A stretch of 64,000 nt of DNA from an uncultured Chitinophagales bacterium (GTDB taxonomy: Bacteria > Bacteroidota > Bacteroidia > Chitinophagales > JAHDHT01). Location of the stretch: positions 37,518 to 101,517 of the forward strand of contig CALHDG010000034.1 of assembly GCA_938023075.1 (NCBI GenBank), given 5' to 3'. Positions 26,381-34,568 of the stretch are shown here, piece after piece (within the stretch, counting starts at the first letter, position 1; every line of letters starts with the position of its first letter). Made by a program: the position numbers and the translations under genes. The notes beneath the pieces are model-generated. The model saw only the letters and a list, made by a program, of their open reading frames with translations. It had not been told where the DNA came from and made no database searches.

Positions 26381-27757
26381 TTAGCCTTGTTCTCTCATAT
26401 AATTTAAGCCCTCGCGTAGAGTATCTTGCACATCAAATTTTGAAGTACAAACAAACTCGCATAAAGCAAGATCTTCTTCTACTACTTCATAAATACCCAA
26501 GCCTTCCATCAAATCATAATCTCTGCTTAAAATGGCTTTTAGTAAATGAACCGGATAAATATCCATAGGCAACACTTTTTCGTATTGACCACTCATTACA
26601 AAAGCCCGTTTTTCGCCGTGGGTATTGGTATTTACGTTAAAGCGATCTACTTTTTGTACAAAGGGCAATTTAGAGGTCAACTCAACCGGTGGTATAGTTG
26701 GTGAAATACTCGGTCGGGCATAACTCGGTAAAATCCAACCAAACAATTCATGAAAATCACCTTCTTCTAAAATAGATAATTGATAATCGAAAGCACCAAG
26801 ATGTCCGTTCTCATCCATTACTCTACCTGAAATAGGTGTACCGCTCACTAAGCGAATATTTTCAGTAGTTATATTATTATGTATGGCAGATTTTATTCCT
26901 GTACCAAGGTAAGATTTAAAATTAGCGGCATAATGCACCGGCGGTCCACCTAAAGTAAACATGCGTTGCGTGTTAAATACACCATTAATAAACAATCTTC
27001 CAATGGCTACTACATCATAAGGGTGTACTGTCCAAACTACCTCACCTTTATTAATGGGTTTGGTATGATGAATTTGAACCCCCACATTGCCGGCAGGATG
27101 CGGACCGGTAAAGCTGTTGAATTCTGCTTTGGTAATACCTGAAAATACACTGCGATCTAACTTACCGTTTACTCCCAAATGTACAAAACCATCGGTCAAT
27201 TTATCCAATACATCTACACCGGCTTGAAAGGCATCTACATCATCTCTTAAGGTAAATTCTAAATCAGGCGCTAGCGTGTTGGTATCAAAGCAAGAAATAA
27301 AAATATCTCGTGGTTTAATGGTTGGATCGGCAATGATGTTAAAGGGCCGTTGACGAAGAAAAGTCCAGCAACCCGACTGCATTAATTTTTCACGAATACG
27401 CTCTTCAGAGATTTTGTTCGGATGCTCAGCGCCAAAATCTCTGAATCGAATCTCTTCATCCGCCAGAATGACTACTTCTTCTATCGCTCTTTTTTCGCCT
27501 CTTCTGATCTCTACAACTTCCCCACTTACCGGAGAGCAAAACGCAATATCCGGGTTGGGTTTATCAAAAAAGAGTTGATCTCCAGCAAGTACTTCATCCC
27601 CAATTTGAACCGTTAATTTTGGTATCGGTTTCAAACTCATGTAGTCCGGCGGTCTAACCGCAAAAGTACTGGACTTAAAGTTTTCAATATACTTATGTTC
27701 GGGTGTGCCGTATAGTTTAATATCGAAGCCTTTTTTCAGCTTAATTGTTTTACCCAT
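26381..27757 (-). CDS. nqrA: Na+-translocating NADH:quinone reductase subunit A
   Basis: This peripheral cytoplasmic subunit associates with NqrB and quinone. The start MGKTIKLKKGFDIKLYGTPE is typical, as are VQIGDEVLAGDQLFFDKPNPDIAFCSPVSGEVVEIRRGEKRAIEEV and the later GPHPAGNVGVQIHHTKPINKGEVVWTV. Length (458 aa) is in the usual range. It is the first gene of the operon, with a -7 element 33 bases upstream and 82 bases before nqrB. Confidence 0.97.
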   Translation of the reverse strand: MGKTIKLKKGFDIKLYGTPEHKYIENFKSSTFAVRPPDYMSLKPIPKLTVQIGDEVLAGDQLFFDKPNPDIAFCSPVSGEVVEIRRGEKRAIEEVVILADEEIRFRDFGAEHPNKISEERIREKLMQSGCWTFLRQRPFNIIADPTIKPRDIFISCFDTNTLAPDLEFTLRDDVDAFQAGVDVLDKLTDGFVHLGVNGKLDRSVFSGITKAEFNSFTGPHPAGNVGVQIHHTKPINKGEVVWTVHPYDVVAIGRLFINGVFNTQRMFTLGGPPVHYAANFKSYLGTGIKSAIHNNITTENIRLVSGTPISGRVMDENGHLGAFDYQLSILEEGDFHELFGWILPSYARPSISPTIPPVELTSKLPFVQKVDRFNVNTNTHGEKRAFVMSGQYEKVLPMDIYPVHLLKAILSRDYDLMEGLGIYEVVEEDLALCEFVCTSKFDVQDTLREGLNYMREQG

Positions 27758-27790
27758 TTTTTATTTTAGATATCGTCCTAAAATTTGCCG

Positions 27791-27798
27791 CAAAGGTA
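27791..27798 (-). promoter_or_regulatory. -7 element TACCTTTG of the nqr operon
   Basis: On the minus strand TACCTTTG fits TAnnTTTG exactly and lies 33 bases before the nqrA ATG. No clear TTG is found at the expected -33 position. Confidence 0.55.
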
Positions 27799-27960
27799 GC
27801 AATAAGCATGATAAATTGCATTGTTTGTTTCAGCATTTTTCCACATTTATTGTTTTGTAATCGGATTGTTTAAAAAATGAATTATATTATAGTTGAGATA
27901 CTTTTTAATATTTTATTGGATTAAAAATACTTCTAATCATTAATCTTAAATTTTAACTAC

Positions 27961-28124
27961 AAGGAATGCTACAAAAATAAATTTACCATCTGTACTGATT
28001 CTTTTTCTCCCTGTCTTCGTTGAAAAGCCTCGTCTTAGCCTTGGCTAAGCCTACGTTTTTCGCCTTGACATGAAAAAAAATAATCTACTCCAAATTGATA
28101 AATTTATTTTCTACGCATTCCTAA
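27961..28124. repeat. 160-bp imperfect palindrome (MITE-like element)
   Basis: The ends AGGAATGC (27962) and GCATTCCT (28115) are exact inverted repeats. Inside them AAAATAAATTTA and TAAATTTATTTT match in inverted orientation. The centre CTTAGCCTTGGCTAAG is a near-perfect palindrome at 28034-28049, and all three levels share the same midpoint near 28042. It has no ORF. A nonautonomous mobile element or long RNA hairpin would fit. It sits between the nqr promoter and the nuclease gene. Confidence 0.7.
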
Positions 28125-28278
28125 ATGATGAAATACAAGTTCAATTTGTAGCAAGGAATTTTTTTTGATATTTGAGTTAAAATATGAACGCTTGTTTAAA
28201 GATTAAAATAAGAAATTTTAAATTGATTTGAGAAAAGCGAAAAACTCATCCTTCTGTTCTATTCATTCCCATATTTTT

Positions 28279-28309
28279 TTTGAAAATGTATGAATTTAAA
28301 TTACATTCG
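28279..28309 (+). promoter_or_regulatory. Candidate promoter of the YhcG-type nuclease gene
   Basis: TTTG at 28279-28282, a 19-base spacer and TACATTCG (one mismatch to TAnnTTTG) at 28302-28309 lie about 65 bases before the annotated TTG start. Spacing is ideal. Confidence 0.4.
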
Positions 28310-28373
28310 ATTGTCATTATGTTAAATAAATAAATCTGAAAACAATGTAGTCGCTTCATTAAGCTACAATAAG

Positions 28374-29354
28374 TTGGTTGATCAAATATCAAAAACTTAT
28401 CAATCAAGTAAGCAGAAAGTGCTGTCTGTAATTAACCGCCAATTGGTAGAAACTTACTGGCAAGTTGGTCAACATATTGTTGAGTATGAGCAAGGTGGTG
28501 ATGTTAAGGCGCAATATGGAACCAAGCTGATCGAAAAGCTATCTGCAGATTTATCTATGCTGCACGGAAAAGGTTTTAGTATAAGTAATCTAAAAAGAAT
28601 GCGGCAATTTTATGTTGAATTTCCAATTACAATTGGTGCGACAGTGTCGCACCAATTGAGTTGGTCGCATTATGTTGAGTTATTAAAAATTGACGACAAA
28701 CTCGAACGCAGTTTTTATGAGCAACAATCACAAATAGAAAACTGGTCGATAAGAGAATTAAAAAGACAAAAGAAAGCGTCATTATTTTTGCGTTTGGCAG
28801 CAACCAAAGATAAAAAAGGCATACTTAAGTTGGCGAAAGAAGGACAAGTAATAGAAAAACCTGCCGATTTAATAAGAGAACCCTATGTATTGGATTTTTT
28901 GCAAATACCAGAACCAAATCATTTTAATGAAACCGACATAGAAAAGCGAATTATCGATAGTTTGCAACATTTTTTATTAGAATTAGGAAAAGGCTTTGCG
29001 TTTATTGGAAGACAATACCGAATTACTTTAGGAAATCGTCATTTCAAAATTGATTTGGTCTTCTATCATCGCATATTAAAGTGTTTTGTTTTAATAGATC
29101 TTAAAAAAGAAGAAGCCGGTTATGAAGACATTGGACAAATGAATATGTATATGGGGTATTTTGAAAAAGAGGAAAATACGGAAGGGGATAATCCACCAAT
29201 AGGCATTGTGCTTTCAAAAAACAAAGATGAATTGTTAATAAAATATGCTATGAATAATGTGAATTCACAACTTTTTGTATCGAAATATCAACTTTATTTA
29301 CCAGATAAAGAGGAACTAAAAAATCTAATTGAAAAGCAGTTAGAAGCTAAGTAA
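28374..29354 (+). CDS. PDDEXK nuclease-domain protein, YhcG/DUF1016 family
   Basis: The N-terminal DUF1016_N-like helical half (VINRQLVETYWQVGQHIVEYEQGG.., KGFSISNLKRMRQFY, LSWSHYVELLKI) is followed by a PDDEXK-type nuclease domain with FIGRQYRITLGNRHFKIDLVFYH, FVLIDLKKEEAG and IGQMNMYMGYF. The Asp and D-x-K of the catalytic core are intact. The listed start is TTG. The frame is open for 16 further codons upstream (..NNVVASLSYNKLVDQ), which look native but contain no canonical start, so the true N-terminus is uncertain. The family often travels with defence or restriction loci; here it stands alone. Confidence 0.85.
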   Translation: MVDQISKTYQSSKQKVLSVINRQLVETYWQVGQHIVEYEQGGDVKAQYGTKLIEKLSADLSMLHGKGFSISNLKRMRQFYVEFPITIGATVSHQLSWSHYVELLKIDDKLERSFYEQQSQIENWSIRELKRQKKASLFLRLAATKDKKGILKLAKEGQVIEKPADLIREPYVLDFLQIPEPNHFNETDIEKRIIDSLQHFLLELGKGFAFIGRQYRITLGNRHFKIDLVFYHRILKCFVLIDLKKEEAGYEDIGQMNMYMGYFEKEENTEGDNPPIGIVLSKNKDELLIKYAMNNVNSQLFVSKYQLYLPDKEELKNLIEKQLEAK

Positions 29355-29415
29355 AAAGAGTAAATAAAATGTAACAATTCTAAAATCTTATGATAGATAG
29401 CTGCTGTTAGCTAAT

Positions 29416-29706
29416 CTATAATACCTCAATCACTTTGCCATACACTTGTTTAGTCCAACCATTTACATTGCCTTTGTTATTGGCAATTAAGCAGCCTTTG
29501 GTTGCTTGAATTGCTTTGCAAAGATGGGTGTAAAAGTTCCCTCTAACTTTGCAATATACGATGTCTCCCGGCTTTACTTCTTGCCAGGTAATTGGGCTTA
29601 ACTTGTGTGGTTGATTTGATTTTAGCAGTGGAACCATAGAATTTCCTTTTTCTTTGGTGATAATAGTTTCCCCATTTTGTAGCCGCTCTAATTTAAAATT
29701 CCGCAT
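29416..29706 (-). CDS. Small S24/S26 peptidase-like protein
   Basis: GNSMVPLL is the S24/S26-type Ser motif, and VKPGDIVYCKVRGNFYTHLCKAI supplies the SH3-like core with a candidate Lys. GCLIANNKGNVNGWTKQVYGKV ends the fold. The ORF track starts at ATG 29775. The ATG at 29706 (MRNFKLERLQNGETI) is preferred because homologous folds begin about there and a TACTTTTG -7 element lies 5 bases upstream on the minus strand (29712-29719). No DNA-binding domain is attached. It is divergent from gyrA. Whether it is catalytically active is unknown. Confidence 0.65.
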   Translation of the reverse strand: MRNFKLERLQNGETIITKEKGNSMVPLLKSNQPHKLSPITWQEVKPGDIVYCKVRGNFYTHLCKAIQATKGCLIANNKGNVNGWTKQVYGKVIEVL

Positions 29707-29819
29707 CCCTTCAAAAGTATAAAAACTACTGATTTTTTTGTTGAAAACAAGTCTCTTACTACTTGTTAAATTCATCGTTTTTCAGGCATGTTTTCTGTAT
29801 CTTCGCGCATCAAAATATT

Positions 29820-32294
29820 ATGGCTGAAGATAGAATTATTAAGATTAACATAGAAGATGAAATGAAGACTGCCTACATTGATTATTCAATGTCGGTCATC
29901 GTTTCAAGAGCAATACCCGATGTACGAGATGGATTAAAACCGGTTCACCGCCGCGTATTATATGGCATGCAAGATTTGGGTTTGCAGCCCAACAAATCGC
30001 ACAAAAAATCGGCAAGAATAGTTGGGGAAGTATTGGGTAAATACCATCCGCACGGCGATGGTTCGGTATACGATGCGATGGTGCGTTTAGCGCAAGAATG
30101 GAGTATGCGCTATATGTTGGTAGACGGGCAGGGAAACTACGGTTCTATGGACGGAGATCCGCCAGCGGCTATGCGGTACACCGAAGCAAGGTTGCGCCAA
30201 TATAGCACCGATATGTTAGCCGATTTGGATAAAGAAACGGTGGACTTTCAGTTGAATTTTGATGACACCTTAGAAGAACCAACTGTTTTACCTACTAAAA
30301 TACCGAATTTATTGGTAAACGGTGCCAGCGGTATTGCCGTTGGTATGGCAACCAATATGTTGCCACATAACTTAACTGAATCGATTGACGGTTGTTTAGC
30401 TTATATTGAAAATCCAGATATTGATGTAAGTGGTTTGATGCAGCATGTAAAAGCACCTGACTTTCCTACGGGTGGTATTATTTATGGCTATGATGGCATT
30501 AAACAAGCCTATGAAACCGGCAGGGGCAGAGTGGTTTTGCGAGCTAAATGCGATATTGAAGAGCACAAAGGAAGGGAGCGCATTATAGTTTCTGAAGTGC
30601 CTTATCAAATCAACAAAGCGTTGATGATTAAGAAGATTGCCGATATGGTGAATGAAAAAAGAATCGAAGGTATTTCTGGTATTGATGATTTTTCTGATAG
30701 ACGAGGTTTGCGTATTGTGATTGATATTAAACGCGATGCCAATGCCACCATTGTTTTAAATAAATTATATCAACTATCTCAGCTACAAACTTCTTATGGT
30801 ATTAATAACATTGCCTTAGTAAAAGGCAGACCTAAATTGTTAAGCCTTAAAGAGATTATTTCCAATTTTATCGAGTTTAGGCATGAGGTTGTTGTTAGAA
30901 GAACAGAATATGAATTAAAGCAAGCCCAAAAGCGGGCGCATATTTTAGAAGGTTTAATTATTGCCGTTGATAACTTAGATGAGGTTATACAAATAATTAG
31001 AAGTTCAGCAACACCCGATGAAGCCAGAGAGCGGTTAATGACTCGCTTTGAATTAAGTGAGATACAGGCAAGGGCAATTTTAGATATGCGTTTGCAGCAG
31101 TTAACCGGTTTACAAATTGATAAGTTACGCAAAGAGTATGAAGAGTTAATGAAGCACATTGAGCATTTAAAAACCATTTTAGGTGATAAACAAATGCGCA
31201 TGGACATCATTAAAGAGGAGCTTTTAGAGATTAAGCAAAAATATGGAGACGAGCGACGGTCGGAAATTGATATTAGCGGTGGTTCAATAGATATTGAAGA
31301 TTTAATACCGAATGATCAGGTGGTGGTTACCATTTCTCATTTGGGTTATATTAAGCGTACTACTTTAGAAGATTATAAAGTGCAAGGTAGAGGTGGCAAA
31401 GGTTCGAGAGGGGCAACAACGCGTGATGAAGATTATACCGAATACATTTTTGTGCCCAAAACCCATGATTATTTGTTGATATTTACCGAACAAGGCAGGT
31501 GCTATTGGATGCGGGTTTATCAAATACCCGAAGGCAGCAAAACTTCTAAAGGCAGAGCTATTCAAAACTTAATCAGCTTACCGAAAGATGATAATTTGAA
31601 AGCCTTTATTCCGGTATCTAATTTTAAAGATGAAGAGTATTTAAACAATAATTATGTGGTGTTCTGTACGAAAAAAGGCATCATTAAAAAAACCTTGTTA
31701 GAACAGTTTAGCCGCCCAAGAGTAAATGGCGTAAATGCGATTACCATAAAAGAAGACGACCAATTGTTAGAGGTAAAATTAACTAATGGCAATTGCGAAA
31801 TTATCATCGCCAAAAAATCGGGTAAGGCAATTCGTTTTAACGAGCAAAAGGTTCGCTCTATGGGTAGAACGGCTGCCGGCGTAAAAGGCGTTACTTTAGA
31901 AAGCGATACTGATGAAGCAATTGGTATGGTTTGTATTGATGCGAATGATAAAGATCGTACTGTTTTGGTGCTCTCGGAAAAAGGTTACGGCAAACGATCT
32001 GAGTTAGATGAATATAGAATGACCAACCGGGGTGGAAAAGGTGTTAAAACTTTGAGTGTCACTGAAAAAACGGGCAGTTTAATTGGTATACGAGATGTTA
32101 CCGAAGATGATCATTTGTTGATAATCAACAAAAGTGGCTTAACCATTCGTTTAACGGTAGATAAGGTGAATTTACAAGGCAGAGCAACACAAGGTGTCCG
32201 CTTAATCAAGTTGAATGAAAATGATGAGATTGCCGGAATTGCTAAGTTTGAGTATGATGAGGAACAGGCTAAGTTTGGGGAAGAAGAAGAATAG
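29820..32294 (+). CDS. gyrA: DNA gyrase subunit A
   Basis: This is the type II topoisomerase subunit that cuts and rejoins DNA. Starting at ATG 29820 ([50 protein letters not shown]) it is 824 aa. The quinolone-resistance region [17 protein letters not shown] and the catalytic Tyr120 in [10 protein letters not shown] are present. The C-terminal beta-pinwheel carries the GyrA box [10 protein letters not shown], which distinguishes gyrase from ParC. The ORF-track start at 29763 adds 19 unrelated residues and overlaps the likely promoter (TATCTTCG at 29798). Confidence 0.96.
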   Translation: MAEDRIIKINIEDEMKTAYIDYSMSVIVSRAIPDVRDGLKPVHRRVLYGMQDLGLQPNKSHKKSARIVGEVLGKYHPHGDGSVYDAMVRLAQEWSMRYMLVDGQGNYGSMDGDPPAAMRYTEARLRQYSTDMLADLDKETVDFQLNFDDTLEEPTVLPTKIPNLLVNGASGIAVGMATNMLPHNLTESIDGCLAYIENPDIDVSGLMQHVKAPDFPTGGIIYGYDGIKQAYETGRGRVVLRAKCDIEEHKGRERIIVSEVPYQINKALMIKKIADMVNEKRIEGISGIDDFSDRRGLRIVIDIKRDANATIVLNKLYQLSQLQTSYGINNIALVKGRPKLLSLKEIISNFIEFRHEVVVRRTEYELKQAQKRAHILEGLIIAVDNLDEVIQIIRSSATPDEARERLMTRFELSEIQARAILDMRLQQLTGLQIDKLRKEYEELMKHIEHLKTILGDKQMRMDIIKEELLEIKQKYGDERRSEIDISGGSIDIEDLIPNDQVVVTISHLGYIKRTTLEDYKVQGRGGKGSRGATTRDEDYTEYIFVPKTHDYLLIFTEQGRCYWMRVYQIPEGSKTSKGRAIQNLISLPKDDNLKAFIPVSNFKDEEYLNNNYVVFCTKKGIIKKTLLEQFSRPRVNGVNAITIKEDDQLLEVKLTNGNCEIIIAKKSGKAIRFNEQKVRSMGRTAAGVKGVTLESDTDEAIGMVCIDANDKDRTVLVLSEKGYGKRSELDEYRMTNRGGKGVKTLSVTEKTGSLIGIRDVTEDDHLLIINKSGLTIRLTVDKVNLQGRATQGVRLIKLNENDEIAGIAKFEYDEEQAKFGEEEE

Positions 32295-32614
32295 AGTAAC
32301 TTCAATATCAATCAGCAATGTGTGATAATTTGCTACCTATTTTAAAGCCGGGTAAAATTGTATTTCATTCAAGTTGCAGATATATAGGATAGAGAGTTTT
32401 TGCGTAAAATTTCAATAAAACAATGGCTAAAAATGAGTCTTTGCTTGCATTAGAATTCTGATCCTATGTAGCAAAATCAATACTTCTATCACTCGAATTG
32501 TTAAAAACAATATATAGCACAATGATCGTAAAATTGATACTTCGCTAATCTTTTATCTTTATTATTTTTGATAAAAGATTTCTCCATTCGGAAGAAATGC
32601 TACCCCCTCTAATA

Positions 32615-32709
32615 CCGGACAAAAACCATCATTCAGAGAAGATGCTGAACGAAGTGAAGTAGCTTGCACAGAATCTCTCAGATTGAAAAAGAGTATTGGT
32701 TATACCAAC
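32615..32709 (-). repeat. Second dispersed repeat family, copy 2
   Basis: The reverse complement aligns with 21078-21176 over about 95 bases at roughly 80 percent by eye. It lies in the 650-base gap behind gyrA. The rest of that gap has no gene but holds an 11-bp hairpin AATCTTTTATC/GATAAAAGATT at 32547-32580, which could end gyrA transcription although no U-run follows. Confidence 0.65.
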
Positions 32710-32951
32710 TATGGTAGAAGTGGTAGAAGTAATTTGGAGATACTGAGCATTTATTCCGCTTTGCTCCATAAATCTTAGTATGACGCGGGTGTCCGAGCTT
32801 AGACGGGTAGCCGGCTAAAAGGACAGGCATATCCTATATATAGTTTACTTCCACTATTGTTATGATGTTGAGTTATTATATTAACTAAGAAAAAGGAATC
32901 AAAAAATAAATCTTATATAATTATTATTATTTTATATTTTATCTAGTAAAA

Positions 32952-33098
32952 CTAAAGGACTTCTCCTATTATATTTTTTCCTTTTCCAGAGATTATAGTA
33001 GAATAACCCGCCACAATGCCTTTCACATCAGTTAATGAATTTAGTTTGTATGTTTTACCAGTAAAGGGAATTCCTAAACATCTTGGTTTTTGTGCCAT
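32952..33098 (-). pseudogene. 5' fragment of a P1-family (DmpA/S58-like) peptidase gene
   Basis: A 48-codon reverse-strand frame beginning ATG 33098 encodes MAQKPRCLGIPFTGKTYKLN followed by SLTDVKGIVAGYSTIISGKG. This is the conserved N-terminal signature of P1/DmpA-type peptidases (GIPF.G..G..N.ITDV.GV.VG..T.I.G.G). The frame then stops, and no continuation with the catalytic Ser region is seen downstream. The family length is above 350 aa, so this is a remnant. It is below the length cut-off of the ORF track. Confidence 0.6.
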
Positions 33099-33182
33099 AA
33101 TGTCTATTTTTATAATTGTCTCTTGTTTTTTATTTACTTGATGAAAACGCTTAATACGCGTTTTGGTAATAGTTTTTATTTG

Positions 33183-33587
33183 CTACTGCTCACATAACTG
33201 CTTCACTTTGTTCAACCAATTGTTCCAAACCACTTTTTGAGTTTCAAAATCGGCAGTGTACGGTCCGGCATAAATGGATAGTTTAGCAGTTGAATTATTT
33301 GTTTCAATGCTATATTTTTCTACATAGTCGAAATCTGGAAAATCATAATCGACTTGAATAAGTTTATGTTCTTCCAATTTCCCAATTGTTCCGGTGCTTA
33401 CAATTCTATCAGGTTCATATTTAAAATGAACCTCAGAGCCGAGCTTCCAGTCCGATTCAACAAAAGCATGTTTATCAAATACATTACCCAATTCTTTTGC
33501 AAAATCTTTATTGGTAATCACCTCCCAAACTTTTGATGGTTTGGCATCGATATCAATACTAATCGACACTATTTTAGATTCTTCCAT
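33183..33587 (-). CDS. SRPBCC (START-like) domain protein
   Basis: The protein has 134 aa. The helix-grip fold typical of SRPBCC proteins is suggested by VSISIDIDAKPSKVWEVITN at the N-terminus, a central beta-sheet (GSEVHFKYEPDRIVSTGTIGKLEEHKLIQVDYD) and a long C-terminal helix (VVWNNWLNKVKQLCEQ). Such proteins bind hydrophobic ligands or, in the AHSA1 branch, chaperones. It appears monocistronic in a region of decayed genes. No ligand can be inferred. Confidence 0.7.
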   Translation of the reverse strand: MEESKIVSISIDIDAKPSKVWEVITNKDFAKELGNVFDKHAFVESDWKLGSEVHFKYEPDRIVSTGTIGKLEEHKLIQVDYDFPDFDYVEKYSIETNNSTAKLSIYAGPYTADFETQKVVWNNWLNKVKQLCEQ

Positions 33588-34033
33588 ATTACTGCTGATT
33601 TAAAAGCCTTTATAAAAATGGATGTTATTGTTAAGGTTACTAGTATATGAATTCATTTTAATTGTTCGTTCAGATACCTGCAATTATCGATAAATCTTTT
33701 ATAACAATAACCATCATTAGTAATTTTTATTTCTTCTTTCCTTTCCAAAATTCTGTTACTTTACACTATTCTTTTCTTGATTTCGGTTGTAACCATTCAT
33801 CGAAGCCTGTGTGTAATCAACTTTATGCCACCCAACCTCTTATAAAATCAACTAGTGTTACTTTAGCGGAAATTCGACAAACTCAGAACTCCAGACCTGA
33901 TTTCATTTGAAAATGTACAAGAACTTTTTAAAGTTGAAGTTTGGGAAGTCTACTTATAAGATTTGTTGAATAGTTTAGGCTAATAGCTAGTTCATATTTT
34001 AATGTGTCAATCTAAAGAAGTACGTTATTCAAA
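33588..34033. other. Gap with possible gene remnants
   Basis: No intact gene is seen. The plus-strand ORF 33662..33910 has no coding character. The minus strand has short open pieces in different frames (for example WHKVDYTQASMNGYNRNQ and VTEFWKGKKK) that could be debris of a decayed gene, but nothing is recognisable. Confidence 0.35.
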
Positions 34034-34494
34034 CTATTGTTCGTATATCTTAATCCAGATAGGCTTACAATGTTCCATATCTGAAATTAACGCTTCATCA
34101 CCTTCTATTTGATTATTATGCTCATCCCAAAAATGCCATTTTTCTTTTTTAATAATTCCTTTTTTCACTTCAAAAGTACAACCTCCTATTCCTTCAACTT
34201 TTTCTATGCCTGTTTGATAAGTTCCTGTTGCAATCATGCTACCATTCAAATTCCAATAGGTCCACTTTCCTTTTTTATAAATATAGTTAGACTCGACGGG
34301 TACAATTGAGCAAAACCATGAGAATCGGATTGAATTTGCCCTTTCGCAAAAAACTTATCGCATAACATATTGGCATCTTCAGGCGCATTGCTTTTCTTTT
34401 TCGAATTACAAGAAAAAGACGTTAAAATTATCAGCACAGCAAAAAAGATGCTCTTTTCTAAAAACATATGCCAACTCCTTTCAGTTAAATTCAT
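34034..34494 (-). pseudogene. Frameshifted lipoprotein with MORN-like tail
   Basis: The track splits this into two ORFs (34246..34494 and 34034..34249). The first gives a lipoprotein signal ending at Cys29 (TSFSC) and then NMLCDKFFAKGQIQSDSHG. The second frame, read upstream of its supposed TTG start, continues as VESNYIYKKGKWTYWNLNGSMIATGTYQTG..KKEKWHFWDEHNNQ, two MORN/YwqK-like KGKWxYW units. One frame change between about 34290 and 34320 would join them. Likely an inactivated gene or a sequencing slip. Confidence 0.6.
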
Positions 34495-34511
34495 TATTTG
34501 ATAGATATTAA

Positions 34512-34543
34512 AAAGCCCCGAAGAAATAAATCTTCGGGGCTTT
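34512..34543 (-). terminator. Intrinsic terminator behind the 2256-aa secreted protein
   Basis: AAAGCCCCGAAGA and TCTTCGGGGCTTT form a perfect 13-bp stem around AATAAA. Read on the minus strand it is followed by more T and lies 25 bases past the stop of the giant gene at 34569. Confidence 0.85.
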
Positions 34544-34568
34544 GATCTTTTTGTATCTTAAAAAAGAA

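Noticed and set aside
29763-29819. 19-residue N-terminal extension of GyrA
   Set aside because: It overlaps the predicted promoter, uses a TTG start and is not part of the GyrA family; ATG 29820 gives the standard N-terminus.
33662-33910. 82-aa plus-strand ORF
   Set aside because: Phe/Tyr/Ser-rich translation of AT-rich DNA with no signal, domain or promoter.
34247-34249. TTG start of the 71-aa ORF in the MORN-like lipoprotein
   Set aside because: The frame continues upstream with good MORN-like sequence, so the TTG is an internal codon exposed by a frameshift.
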